Below, one piece after another: positions 8,107 through 15,866 of a stretch of DNA of 64,000 nt. Below the pieces are notes generated by a model. The model was not told the DNA's origin. It ran no database searches and saw only the letters and a list, made by a program, of their open reading frames with translations. The stretch lies in contig CAKZUE010000065.1 in assembly GCA_937920635.1 (NCBI GenBank), forward strand, positions 1-64,000, written 5' to 3'. Numbering within the stretch: position 1 is the first letter of the stretch; each line of letters begins with the position of its first letter. Origin of the DNA: an uncultured Bryobacteraceae bacterium. Its GTDB lineage: Bacteria; Acidobacteriota; Terriglobia; Bryobacterales; Bryobacteraceae. The position numbers were made by a program, and so were the translations under genes.

Positions 8107-9462
8107 TTGGGATCAAAACCCGTCATTCATGTTTTGGGCGGCGGCCTGGCCGGAACGGAAGCCGCGTGGCAGATCGCGCGCGCCGGACTTGATTGCATCC
8201 TATACGAAATGCGCCCGATGCGGCAGACGGAGGCCCACAGGACCGGCGATCTGGCGGAGCTGGTCTGCTCCAATTCGCTGAAGAGCGATGCCGAAAACAC
8301 CGCCTCCTGGCTCCTGAAGGAAGAACTCCGCCGGCTCGGCTCGCTCGGCATGCAGGCGGCGGAACAGGCGCGGGTGCCGGGCGGACACGCGCTCACCGTG
8401 GACCGCGAACTCTTCGCCCGCGGCATCACCGGGGCGATTCTTGCCGAACCGCGAATCCGGCTGGTCCGTGAAGAAGTCCGCCAGATCCCACTGGATGGTA
8501 TCGTGATCGTCGCCACCGGACCGCTCACCTCGGGCGCGCTCGCCGAGGACATTGCGCGCCACACGGGCAGCGAGGGCTTGTACTTCTACGATTCCATCAG
8601 CCCCATCGTCGATGCCGCCACCATCGACCGCGGCAAGGTCTTCGCCGCCTCGCGTTATGGCAAATCGCTCGACGGCGGCGACGATTACCTGAACTGCCCG
8701 CTGAACCGGGACGAATACGAAGCCTTTGTGGATGCCGTGCTGAGCGCCGAGCCGGCGGACGCGCACATCGAGCAGGACCGCGCCCTGCGCGCCGGCAAGG
8801 TTCCTTTTTTCGAAGCCTGCCTGCCCATTGAAGAGCTCGCCCGCCGCGGGCGCGACACGCTGCGCTTCGGTCCGATGAAGCCCGTGGGGCTTGTCGATCC
8901 CCGCACCGGGCGCCGTCCGTACGCGGTGGTGCAGCTCCGGCAGGAAGACCTGCGCGCGGGCAGCTACAATCTGGTCGGCTTCCAGAACTACATGAAGTTC
9001 GGCGAGCAGAAGCGCGTGTTCCGCATGATCCCGGGCCTCGAACACGCCGAGTTCCTCCGCTTCGGGCAGATCCACCGCAACACTTACATCCACGCGCCGG
9101 CGCTGCTCGACGCGACGCTGCGGTTGAAACAGGAACCAAGAATTTTGTTTGGCGGGCAGATCAGCGGCGTGGAGGGATACGTGGAATCGATCGCCACGGG
9201 ATTGCTGGCCGGGCGCGCCGCCGCCGCGATGGCGCGCGGCGAAGAGCCGCGCCCCATGCCGCGCGAGACCGCCCTTGGCTCGCTCGCGCACTACGTCTCC
9301 CACGCCCGCGGCGGCGCGTATCAGCCCGCCAACATCGCTTTTGATCTGCTGCCGGAGCTGGATGAAGAGACACGGCGGCGGCTGGGCAAGGACCGCAAGG
9401 CGCGCCATGCCGAACTCTGCCGCCGCGCGCTGGAGGCGCTGGAACGCCATGAGCGAGCTTGA
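8107..9462 (+). CDS. trmFO: TrmFO, folate-dependent tRNA U54 methyltransferase
   Basis: A 451-residue FAD protein that makes ribothymidine at position 54 of tRNA using methylene-tetrahydrofolate. The FAD-binding segment VLGGGLAGTEAAW is at 9-21; YEMRPMRQTEAH and the family signature ELVCSNSLKSD follow; NYMKFGEQKRVF and GGQISGVEGYVESIATG are also typical of TrmFO. The frame has no ATG before the conserved N-terminus; the start must be TTG 8107, which has TACAAT 9 nt upstream and a weak GGAG. The 3' end overlaps xerC by 14 nt. The trmFO-xerC neighbour order is also known in Bacillus (trmFO-codV), although hslVU does not follow here. Confidence 0.95.
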   Translation: MGSKPVIHVLGGGLAGTEAAWQIARAGLDCILYEMRPMRQTEAHRTGDLAELVCSNSLKSDAENTASWLLKEELRRLGSLGMQAAEQARVPGGHALTVDRELFARGITGAILAEPRIRLVREEVRQIPLDGIVIVATGPLTSGALAEDIARHTGSEGLYFYDSISPIVDAATIDRGKVFAASRYGKSLDGGDDYLNCPLNRDEYEAFVDAVLSAEPADAHIEQDRALRAGKVPFFEACLPIEELARRGRDTLRFGPMKPVGLVDPRTGRRPYAVVQLRQEDLRAGSYNLVGFQNYMKFGEQKRVFRMIPGLEHAEFLRFGQIHRNTYIHAPALLDATLRLKQEPRILFGGQISGVEGYVESIATGLLAGRAAAAMARGEEPRPMPRETALGSLAHYVSHARGGAYQPANIAFDLLPELDEETRRRLGKDRKARHAELCRRALEALERHERA

Positions 9463-10345
9463 ACGCTGGATCGGGGACTACCTGGGCGAACTGCGGCGCC
9501 AGAACGCCTCGGAGATGACGCTGGCCACCTACGGCGTGGACCTGCGGCAGTTCCTCGAGTACTTCTCGCGCGGTGGACTCACGCCGCCCCCGCCGGCGGA
9601 ATTCGACGTGCTGGAGCTGCGCGAGTGGCTCGCGCACCTCTACGAGCTGGGGCTCGACAAGACAACCATCCGCCGCAAGCTAGCCGCCGTGCGCAGCCTC
9701 TTCGAGCACTGCCTGCGCCGCGGCGTGGTTCAGGTGAACAAGGCGAAGCTGCTGGCCACGCCGCGGCTGCCCAAACGCCTGCCCGTGGTGCCAACCGAAG
9801 AGCAGACCAACTCGCTGATCGACGCGGTGGCGGAGGGCAAGCTCGAACGCCCGTATCCGGAGCGCGATCTGGCCCTGCTCGAAGTGCTTTACGGGTGCGG
9901 CGTCCGCATCAGCGAACTGGAAGGGATGAACGTCGACGACCTCGACCTCCGCGAGGGCTGGCTGCGCGTGCGCGGCAAACGCAAGAAGGAGCGGCAGGTG
10001 CCGATTCCCGCGCGCGCCCTGGAAGCGCTGCGCCGCTATATCGACTGCCGCCGCGCCGCGCCCCGCGAGAAAGCCGTGTTCGTCAATCATCGCGGCAGGC
10101 GGCTGACGGCGCGAGGAGCGCACAAGATCCTCCGCCTCTACGCCGTGGCGCTCGCCGGCGACTCGTCCATTCACCCGCACTCGCTGCGCCATGCCTACGC
10201 CACGCACCTGCTGAACGCCGGCGCGGACCTGCGGGCGATCCAGGAGCTGCTGGGGCACGCATCGCTTTCCACCACGCAGAAGTACACGCAGGTCTCGCTG
10301 CGCGAGCTGATGGAGGTCTACGATAAGGCGCATCCGCGGGCCTGA
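9449..10345 (+). CDS. xerC: Tyrosine recombinase XerC
   Basis: A 298-residue tyrosine recombinase that resolves chromosome dimers at dif with a XerD partner. The N-terminal SAM-like DNA-binding domain covers about 1-105; the catalytic domain shows R153 in GVRISE, K177 in RGKRKK, H244 and R247 in HSLRHAYATHLL, H270 in LLGHASLSTTQ and nucleophile Y279 in QKYT. Length and spacing are those of XerC/XerD rather than phage integrases, and no attachment site or cargo is nearby. The ATG at 9449 lies inside the end of trmFO, implying translational coupling. XerC is favoured over XerD because of the trmFO neighbour; the window offers no second copy for comparison. Confidence 0.88.
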   Translation: MSELERWIGDYLGELRRQNASEMTLATYGVDLRQFLEYFSRGGLTPPPPAEFDVLELREWLAHLYELGLDKTTIRRKLAAVRSLFEHCLRRGVVQVNKAKLLATPRLPKRLPVVPTEEQTNSLIDAVAEGKLERPYPERDLALLEVLYGCGVRISELEGMNVDDLDLREGWLRVRGKRKKERQVPIPARALEALRRYIDCRRAAPREKAVFVNHRGRRLTARGAHKILRLYAVALAGDSSIHPHSLRHAYATHLLNAGADLRAIQELLGHASLSTTQKYTQVSLRELMEVYDKAHPRA

Positions 10346-10456
10346 CAGGCATTCGCCTTAGAACCCGAGTCCCAGTACCTGCCGAAGTAAGATTGGGAGT
10401 CCGGTTCCGTTGTGCCCGGGCGGGCGCGGGCCGGACACTGGAAGCAGACATCCGAG

Positions 10457-11980
10457 ATGCAGCGCGTGGAGCATCAATTCTGGAAACGCGCGGAGGTGGC
10501 GCGGCTGCTCGAGCTGGTGGAAGCCGAGCGCCGCTACTTCCAGGAGATCCTCGCCGCGCTGCCGGTTGCCGTCGCGGTAGTGGGCCGCGACGGGGCGTTG
10601 CGCGCGGCCAATGCGGCGTTCCAGGCGGTGTTCGAACTGGGGCCGGAAGATGCAGCCCGCAGAAGCGTGCAGGATTTGTTCCCCGGTTCGCCTGTATTGG
10701 ACTGGATTCGCGAGGTTCTGGACACGGGCGTTCCCGTGGAGGACTGCGAGCTGATGACCGGAGACGGAGAGGAGGCGCGGCACTTCCGCCTGATGCTGGA
10801 TGCGGCGCCCGCCTGGCAGCAGGAGCAGCGCGAGGAAGCATTGCTGACGGTGCTCGAAATCGGGCGGGAAGAGGATGCCTCGGAACCGGACGAGGAGCCG
10901 CTGGTGGAGACGCCACGCTCTGCCGCGGCTCCGCCTCCGGCTGCGCCGGACGTGATCGAACGCGCCAAGCGCGCGGCGATCGAGCGGCTGAGCGCGCGCG
11001 TGGCGCATGTCGCCAACAATCTGCTGATGATCATCGGCGGGTACGGCGAGGAGATTCTGGAAAGCTTGCCGGAAGGCGATGTGCACCGCGCGGGGATGGC
11101 GGAGATCCTGCGGGCCGCGGAACGGCTGGGGCGGATCACGCGGGATCTGAACGCGCTGACCGTGGCGCGGGACTATCCGGCGGAGCCTTTTGATCTGGCC
11201 GAATGGGTGCGGGAGCGCGCTCCGGCATGGACCGGGTGGCGCGTGGATGTCGAGATGCCCGAGCCGGGCTTGCGCACGCTGGCTTCGGCGGAATTGCTCG
11301 ACCAGATCGTCAGTGAAGCGGCGCGTTATCTGCGGCACTGTTTGGGCGAAGACGCCCGGCTGAGGTTGCGCGCAGCGGCGCGGGGCGCGGATCGGATTCA
11401 ACTGAGGATCGAGTGGGCGGACGCGGACTTGAGCGAAGAGGCGCGGGAGCGCTTTTTCGAGCCGTTTTCTGGCGAAAAGGCGGGCACGGATCCGCCCGCC
11501 GGCATCGCTGCGCACGTCAAAAGTTGGGAGAAGCTGGGCGGAACCATGGCGCTGGAAGAAAGGGCGTTCGTGGTCGAATGTCCGCGCGCGCCGGGTGCTC
11601 CGCCGCCGGAAAACACGGTCCTTCTGGTGGATGACGAGCGGGGCATCCGCTCGCTGATTGCGCGCGCTCTCGAGCGCGAAGGGTTCAGCGTGGCGCAGGC
11701 GGGCTCGGCGCAGGAGGCGCTGGAGGCGTGCGGGGAGCGCGGCGAAGCGCCCGCGGTGCTGGTCACGGATCTGACCATGCCCGGCATTTCAGGCAAAGAA
11801 CTCGCCGATCGCCTGCGGATGCGCTGGCCGGATTTGCGCGTGTTATTCATTTCCGGATACACGGAGCAGCAGGACCTCGCGGCGGCGGGAGGCGGCGCAT
11901 TCGATGAGAAGACGCGTTACCTGCAAAAGCCGTTTACAATGGCGGCGCTTCTGGGACACGTCAAGTCGCTCCTCGACTGA
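10457..11980 (+). CDS. PAS/histidine-kinase-like protein fused to a receiver, ATPase core degenerate
   Basis: A 507-residue signalling protein. Residues about 25-135 resemble a PAS sensor (AALPVAVAVVGRDGALRAAN). The H-box-like sequence AHVANNLL puts H184 at the phosphoacceptor position of hybrid kinases that carry HDFNNLL. The following ATPase region (240-375) keeps an F-box-like RFFEPFSGEK but lacks recognisable N, DxGxG and GTGLGL motifs, so kinase activity is doubtful. Residues 386-507 are a complete receiver: D392/D393, phosphoacceptor D438 in VTDLTMPG, Ser in ISGY and K491 in LQKPF. It may act as a phosphorelay or sink protein. Start: ATG 10457 or in-frame GTG 10412; TAAGAT at 10388-10393 precedes both. 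Confidence 0.72.
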   Translation: MQRVEHQFWKRAEVARLLELVEAERRYFQEILAALPVAVAVVGRDGALRAANAAFQAVFELGPEDAARRSVQDLFPGSPVLDWIREVLDTGVPVEDCELMTGDGEEARHFRLMLDAAPAWQQEQREEALLTVLEIGREEDASEPDEEPLVETPRSAAAPPPAAPDVIERAKRAAIERLSARVAHVANNLLMIIGGYGEEILESLPEGDVHRAGMAEILRAAERLGRITRDLNALTVARDYPAEPFDLAEWVRERAPAWTGWRVDVEMPEPGLRTLASAELLDQIVSEAARYLRHCLGEDARLRLRAAARGADRIQLRIEWADADLSEEARERFFEPFSGEKAGTDPPAGIAAHVKSWEKLGGTMALEERAFVVECPRAPGAPPPENTVLLVDDERGIRSLIARALEREGFSVAQAGSAQEALEACGERGEAPAVLVTDLTMPGISGKELADRLRMRWPDLRVLFISGYTEQQDLAAAGGGAFDEKTRYLQKPFTMAALLGHVKSLLD

Positions 11981-12100
11981 CTACACCGGCTCCCGGAATC
12001 AAGCCTCTCTGAAGATGTTCGCCAGCACTCTTCCGCCCAAGAGGCGAGCTACTTCGCCGGGCTGAAAATCCGCCGTGGCGTTTTGCCGGCCGTCGCCAGG

Positions 12101-12886
12101 TCAGTGATGCGCTGCCTTTCCCAGATGGCATCCTGCTGTCAGTGCCGCCACTTCCGCTGCCGATGGCGTCTTGCCCGCAACCCGCGCGGCACGGGCGAGC
12201 TGCTCGGAATAGCTGACGCGTTCAAAATGCAGCGGGACCGAAAAGAGCTTCGCATCGGGCTCGCCGGGCATGACGGAGATGGCCATCAGCTCGCTCACAT
12301 CTGTGACTCTGCCCGAGGCATCGAGGAACTCCGCCACGCGCCGGAGTTCGACACAGCCGAGTGCCAGACTGGCCCACGCCGTGATCCTCCGCGGTCCCGA
12401 CTGCCGCGTCTCGGCGACGACGGGGGAGCCGAGCCACTTTTCGTTCCGCGCCGCGAAGGATCTTTGACGCTCCCCGGTGAAATCTTGCGTGCAGTTGGAG
12501 CGTGCGGTGAGAAGCGGCAACTGTTCGGAAAAGACCACCGCGGTTCTGATGGCCGTGATCACGGAGAGACCTTCGTCGATTCGCAGGCGGTCGCCGTTGG
12601 AAAAAGCGCCCTCCCGGACATGGCTGCTGACTCCGTTGCCGTTTGTGAAATAGACGATTGTCTCCGTCACGGTGGATAAATCCCCCCGAATCGCAAAGAT
12701 CCGGCGGGAAGCCAGGACCGGCGTCTTGCCCGGCACGGAAAGCCGCTCTTCGTACTGCGCAGTGAGAGGCTGTGCATCCAGCCGGACGGAAGAAAGCCGC
12801 ACCTGCTGAGCCGTCTGCGCGGCCGGCCACGGGGCGCTGGCCACTGGAATCAATGCGAGAACCGGGAAAAGCAGACGTGCAAGCAT
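12101..12886 (-). CDS. Secreted hypothetical protein paired with a Cys-rich protein
   Basis: A 261-residue protein with a signal peptide (MLARLLFPVLALIPVASA) and no recognised domain. The mature chain is mostly beta-strand-like (TAQYEERLSVPGKTPVL, RIFAIRGDLSTVTETIVYF) with three Cys (NCTQDF, LGCVEL, AGCHLG). It starts 12 bp after the stop of the Cys-rich gene, with a strong Shine-Dalgarno AAGGAGGG that overlaps that stop codon, so the two are one transcription unit. The pairing recalls the pair at the left edge of the window, where a larger protein precedes a Cys-rich one. Function is unknown; a role as partner or carrier of the Cys-rich peptide is inferred from adjacency. Confidence 0.65.
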   Translation of the reverse strand: MLARLLFPVLALIPVASAPWPAAQTAQQVRLSSVRLDAQPLTAQYEERLSVPGKTPVLASRRIFAIRGDLSTVTETIVYFTNGNGVSSHVREGAFSNGDRLRIDEGLSVITAIRTAVVFSEQLPLLTARSNCTQDFTGERQRSFAARNEKWLGSPVVAETRQSGPRRITAWASLALGCVELRRVAEFLDASGRVTDVSELMAISVMPGEPDAKLFSVPLHFERVSYSEQLARAARVAGKTPSAAEVAALTAGCHLGKAAHH

Positions 12887-12898
12887 TTTGTGCCCTCC

Positions 12899-13270
12899 TT
12901 AGGCGTCCCCAAGCGCATAATCACAGGGGCAAAGGGGAAGGCCATAACAACTGTCAATGAATGGATCATTGAAGTAGAGTCCAGTGCAGGATGAACAATA
13001 TGTGTCTGGCCGGGGGCAGCAGGACATACGCTGAAGGACTCCCGGCGACACCTCCACCCAAATTGGGATGCACATGTCACACATCCGCCAGATGCACGGC
13101 GTGCTGTTCTGGCCGACCTGGCATTGATGGGAGAACCGTGTGCCCCACTGAGATTGTCCACCATTCCCGCATGTTTTGCAGCAATCGAGGGGCCTTTGCG
13201 CAGGAAACGGTTTTACAGTGATCCATGCAAGAGCGGAAATCGCAAGCAAAAGCTTGCCAGCCATTTGCAT
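12899..13270 (-). CDS. Cys-rich secreted protein, 14 Cys
   Basis: About 123 residues. A signal peptide (MAGKLLLAISALAWITV, ending near PFPAQ) precedes a mature chain of roughly 97 residues with 14 Cys: CCKTC, HQC, PC, MCDMC, CC, YCSSC, DSC and LCPC. Such density implies several disulfides or a metal cluster; no family is recognised. ATG 13270 is used (ATG 13264 is also possible); TATGCT at 13287-13282 lies 11 nt upstream, and TTGACA at 13306-13301 is only 13 bp further, too close for a normal -35. The gene is co-directional with the 261-residue secreted protein. Base composition is nearer 50-55% GC than its neighbours, as in the other Cys-rich gene. Confidence 0.6.
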   Translation of the reverse strand: MQMAGKLLLAISALAWITVKPFPAQRPLDCCKTCGNGGQSQWGTRFSHQCQVGQNSTPCIWRMCDMCIPIWVEVSPGVLQRMSCCPRPDTYCSSCTGLYFNDPFIDSCYGLPLCPCDYALGDA

Positions 13271-13367
13271 TTCATGCGCCGAGCATACCCCCCCGCGCGA
13301 TGTCAATCTCAAACAAAAGGCGAAACAGGCCGGCTTGCATTGTCCACCGGGCTGGGAGATTGGCGCT

Positions 13368-14255
13368 CTACTGATTCAAACTGTCGAGGATATTTAGGAA
13401 AATTCTGGCGGAGCGGTCGAGATTCTCGATCGATCCGCCGCCGCGCAGCGGGCTGCACATTTCGTACGCGACTGGCCCCCGGTAGCCGCCCTCGCGCAGC
13501 CCGGCGAGAAAGGCGCGGTAATTGATGATGCCCTCTCCCATGGGCACGGCCAGCGTCGCCGGCGTCAAGGACTCGAAATTCACCTGTGCCGGCTGATAGC
13601 GGAAGCGCGGCCGGATCTGATAATCAGCGGCGGTCGTGTGAACGGTGTAGGGGGCCATGATGCGGGCGGCGGCTTCGACATTGTCGCCCTGCAAGGCGGG
13701 CGTCCAGGCATCAAAACAGGCCTTGCAGTGCGGGTGATCCACGGTATCGAGCAAATCCCGCAGCGAGAGGTAATGCGACGCGCAATCGTGATGATTTTGA
13801 ACGCCGAGGATGACGTCGTATTTCGCCGCGCGGTCTGCGGCTTCACGCAGAATCCCGGCCAGGCGATGCTGCGCGAATTCCGGGTGCTCGTAGGCGGTGA
13901 AGATGCGGACCACCGGCGCGCCCAGGTCCGCGGCGCGGCGGCAGAGAGCTTCGATGTGGCTCAATTGCATCTCGATCAGAGGAATGTCGGGCCGTTCGGC
14001 GCCCGCGGAAAAGTTGTTGTATCCGGCGACAACCGCGCAGTGCAGCCCGAGCGCATCCATGCGCTCGCGCAGCCGCAAACACTCTTCGCGCCCGTAATCA
14101 AGGACAGACAGGTGCGGCCGTTTCGCCATCAACATCACACCGCGGAAGCCGAGTTCGGCGGCTTTGACAAGAAACTCATCCAGGCTCAGCCGGGCTTGGC
14201 CGGGCCATACGCCAGCATAGGAGACGGAGTGGAGAACGGGCTCGAAGGCGGACAT
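13368..14255 (-). CDS. Sugar phosphate isomerase/epimerase-like TIM barrel
   Basis: A 295-residue cytosolic protein of the xylose-isomerase-like TIM-barrel superfamily (AP_endonuc_2 fold). Characteristic segments are LGFRGVMLMAKRP near the N-terminus, APVVRIFTAYEHPE, ILGVQNHHDC (metal-ligand region), CKACFDAWTPAL and the C-terminal YRGPVAYEMCSPL with a metal-binding Glu. The family includes sugar isomerases, epimerases and inosose dehydratases; the reaction is not determined. It is divergent from the YihY gene, with only 29 bp between starts. It has AAGGAAA as a Shine-Dalgarno site and TACTAT (14277-14272) about 16 nt upstream of the ATG. Confidence 0.8.
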   Translation of the reverse strand: MSAFEPVLHSVSYAGVWPGQARLSLDEFLVKAAELGFRGVMLMAKRPHLSVLDYGREECLRLRERMDALGLHCAVVAGYNNFSAGAERPDIPLIEMQLSHIEALCRRAADLGAPVVRIFTAYEHPEFAQHRLAGILREAADRAAKYDVILGVQNHHDCASHYLSLRDLLDTVDHPHCKACFDAWTPALQGDNVEAAARIMAPYTVHTTAADYQIRPRFRYQPAQVNFESLTPATLAVPMGEGIINYRAFLAGLREGGYRGPVAYEMCSPLRGGGSIENLDRSARIFLNILDSLNQ

Positions 14256-14271
14256 GGGATTTCCTTGATGG

Positions 14272-14278
14272 ATAGTAT
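14272..14278. promoter_or_regulatory. Shared -10 core for two divergent genes
   Basis: ATAGTAT reads TAGTAT (14273-14278) on the top strand, 6 nt before the GTG start of yihY at 14285, and TACTAT (14277-14272) on the bottom strand, 16 nt before the isomerase ATG. One AT-rich heptamer could therefore serve both directions, making the two transcripts mutually exclusive at any moment. Confidence 0.45.
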
Positions 14279-14284
14279 CGAACT

Positions 14285-15181
14285 GTGACCTCCTTTTTCC
14301 GGCAACTCGCCGCGGAAGTCCGCACGGCGTTCGCGGAGCTGAAAGCCGATGCCCGGCAGATCGGCCATTACATGCTGTCGACTGAATCGCACGTCTATGC
14401 GTTCGCCGTCGCCGCCAACGTGCTGCTGTCGTTCTGGCCCTTCATGCTGGTGCTGATCGCGCTGTTCCGCAACGTGATGGGCTGGCCGGCGGCGGTGACG
14501 GCGCTATACGCGACGATCCAGGACTTTTTCGCCGGCGCGACGGGCGAGTTTCTCGCTTACAACCTGGAGATGGTCACGCAGTGGCGCTACCGCGTGGAAT
14601 GGCTGTCGATGCTGTTGCTGCTGTTTACGGCGAACGGCATCTTTCTGCCGCTGGAAGTGGCGCTGAACCGGGCGTGGGGCGTGAAGGAGAACCGCAGCCT
14701 GCTGAAGAACCAGATCGTGAGCATGGGGCTGATCTTCGCCTGCGGCTTTCTGGCGCTGCTGTCGGCGGCTCTCACGGGCGCGGGGGTGCAGGTGTGGGAG
14801 GCGTTTTTCGGAAAGACGGGCACGAGCGCGCCGTGGGCGATCAAGATGATCGCCAAGGCGGCTTCATTGCCGGTGACCATCCTGGCGCTGTTCCTGATCT
14901 ACGCTTATTTGCCAAACATGAGGGTGCCGCGGCGGGCGATTCTGCCGCGCGTGGTGGTGGTCGGCCTGTGCCTGGAACTGCTCAAATGGATCAACTTGGC
15001 CATCTGGCCGTGGCTGTTCCGCAAGTTCGACCGCGAGTTCGGCGTCTTCAAACATTCCGTTACGATTTTGACGTGGAGCTTCCTGGCGGCGATGGTGGTT
15101 TTGGCCGGGGCGGAGTGGGTTTCGTGGCGCACGCGCCAGACCGGGGCGGAAAAACCGCTTGAGTCCGCGGCCGGGCCGTGA
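14285..15181 (+). CDS. YihY/BrkB-family inner membrane protein
   Basis: A 298-residue integral membrane protein of the YihY (BrkB-like, formerly RNase BN misnamed) family. Six hydrophobic segments are visible, including VYAFAVAANVLLSFWPFMLV, WLSMLLLLFTANGIFLPLEV, IVSMGLIFACGFLALLSAAL, PVTILALFLIYAYLPN and the C-terminal SVTILTWSFLAAMVVLAGA. The LPLEVALNRAWGV and IYAYLPN(x)R segments are family hallmarks. The function of the family is not settled; export or permeability roles have been proposed. The start is GTG at 14285, set by TAGTAT ending 6 nt upstream with no Shine-Dalgarno site, a leaderless layout. It stands alone, 15 bp ahead of the zinc-ribbon gene. Confidence 0.85.
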   Translation: MTSFFRQLAAEVRTAFAELKADARQIGHYMLSTESHVYAFAVAANVLLSFWPFMLVLIALFRNVMGWPAAVTALYATIQDFFAGATGEFLAYNLEMVTQWRYRVEWLSMLLLLFTANGIFLPLEVALNRAWGVKENRSLLKNQIVSMGLIFACGFLALLSAALTGAGVQVWEAFFGKTGTSAPWAIKMIAKAASLPVTILALFLIYAYLPNMRVPRRAILPRVVVVGLCLELLKWINLAIWPWLFRKFDREFGVFKHSVTILTWSFLAAMVVLAGAEWVSWRTRQTGAEKPLESAAGP

Positions 15182-15196
15182 TTCAATAGATCCACT

Positions 15197-15727
15197 ATGC
15201 CTTACTGTGCCAATTGCGGCTCGCCCGTCGAGGGCGCCTTTTGCCCGAACTGCGGCCAACCGATTGGGCAGGCTTCTGGAGGAGGATACCCGCCGCCGGC
15301 AGGAGGAGCGCCTCAGGGAAGCTACCAACAGGGCGGTTATCCCCCGCCCGGCTATGGCGCCGCGCCTGTGCAGGCTGGATTGAGCGACAACGCCGCCGGA
15401 GCGCTCTGCTACCTGGCTGGACTGATCACCGGAATCATCTTTCTGGTGGTTGAGCCGTATAGCAGAAACCGGAACGTGCGCTTCCATGCCTTCCAGTCGA
15501 TCTTTTTCAACATCGCGTGGATCGCGATCTGGATCGTCGAGATGATCATCAGCGGGGTGCTGACGGCGATCCCCGTGCTCGGCTGGATGCTCGGCTTGGT
15601 GCTGGCGATGGCCATTGCGCTCGGCGGACTGATCCTGTGGCTGCTGCTGATGTGGAAGGCGTACAACGGCGACCGGCTGGTGCTGCCGGTGATCGGTCCG
15701 ATGGCGGAGAAGCAGGCGCAGAGCTGA
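15197..15727 (+). CDS. Zinc-ribbon membrane protein, DUF4870-like
   Basis: A 176-residue protein with a zinc-ribbon at the very N-terminus (CANCGSPVEGAFCPNCGQ, four Cys at the metal positions), a flexible Gly/Pro/Tyr-rich linker (residues about 25-60) and a DUF4870-like membrane domain with three or four hydrophobic segments (ALCYLAGLITGIIFLVV, SIFFNIAWIAIWIVEMII, AIPVLGWMLGLVLAMAIALG). Proteins of this layout are widespread in Acidobacteriota and of unknown role. It follows yihY by 15 bp and may be co-transcribed with it, although TTCAAT 9 nt before the ATG could give a separate start. Confidence 0.8.
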   Translation: MPYCANCGSPVEGAFCPNCGQPIGQASGGGYPPPAGGAPQGSYQQGGYPPPGYGAAPVQAGLSDNAAGALCYLAGLITGIIFLVVEPYSRNRNVRFHAFQSIFFNIAWIAIWIVEMIISGVLTAIPVLGWMLGLVLAMAIALGGLILWLLLMWKAYNGDRLVLPVIGPMAEKQAQS

Positions 15728-15796
15728 ACCTCCGGCCGAATGGCGGCGCGAAAGCCAGCGTGGAACCCCAAGCGTGCAGTGTCCGTCCATTCTAGA

Positions 15797-15802
15797 TAGA
15801 AT
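15797..15802 (+). promoter_or_regulatory. -10-like box TAGAAT before the Tat oxidoreductase gene
   Basis: TAGAAT lies inside TCTAGATAGAAT (15791-15802), about 64 nt before the ATG at 15867. This is one of the few candidate promoters in the window that would give a longer leader; no clear Shine-Dalgarno site is present before the ATG. Confidence 0.35.
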
Positions 15803-15866
15803 GTGGGCGGGATCTGATTCCGCCGATCCGCGCTATTCCTATTTCCGCACCCAGAGGTTGACGTTC

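Noticed and set aside
9449-10345. The tyrosine recombinase as an integrase of a mobile island.
   Set aside because: Its size and motifs are those of XerC, it overlaps trmFO, and no attachment repeats or cargo genes flank it.
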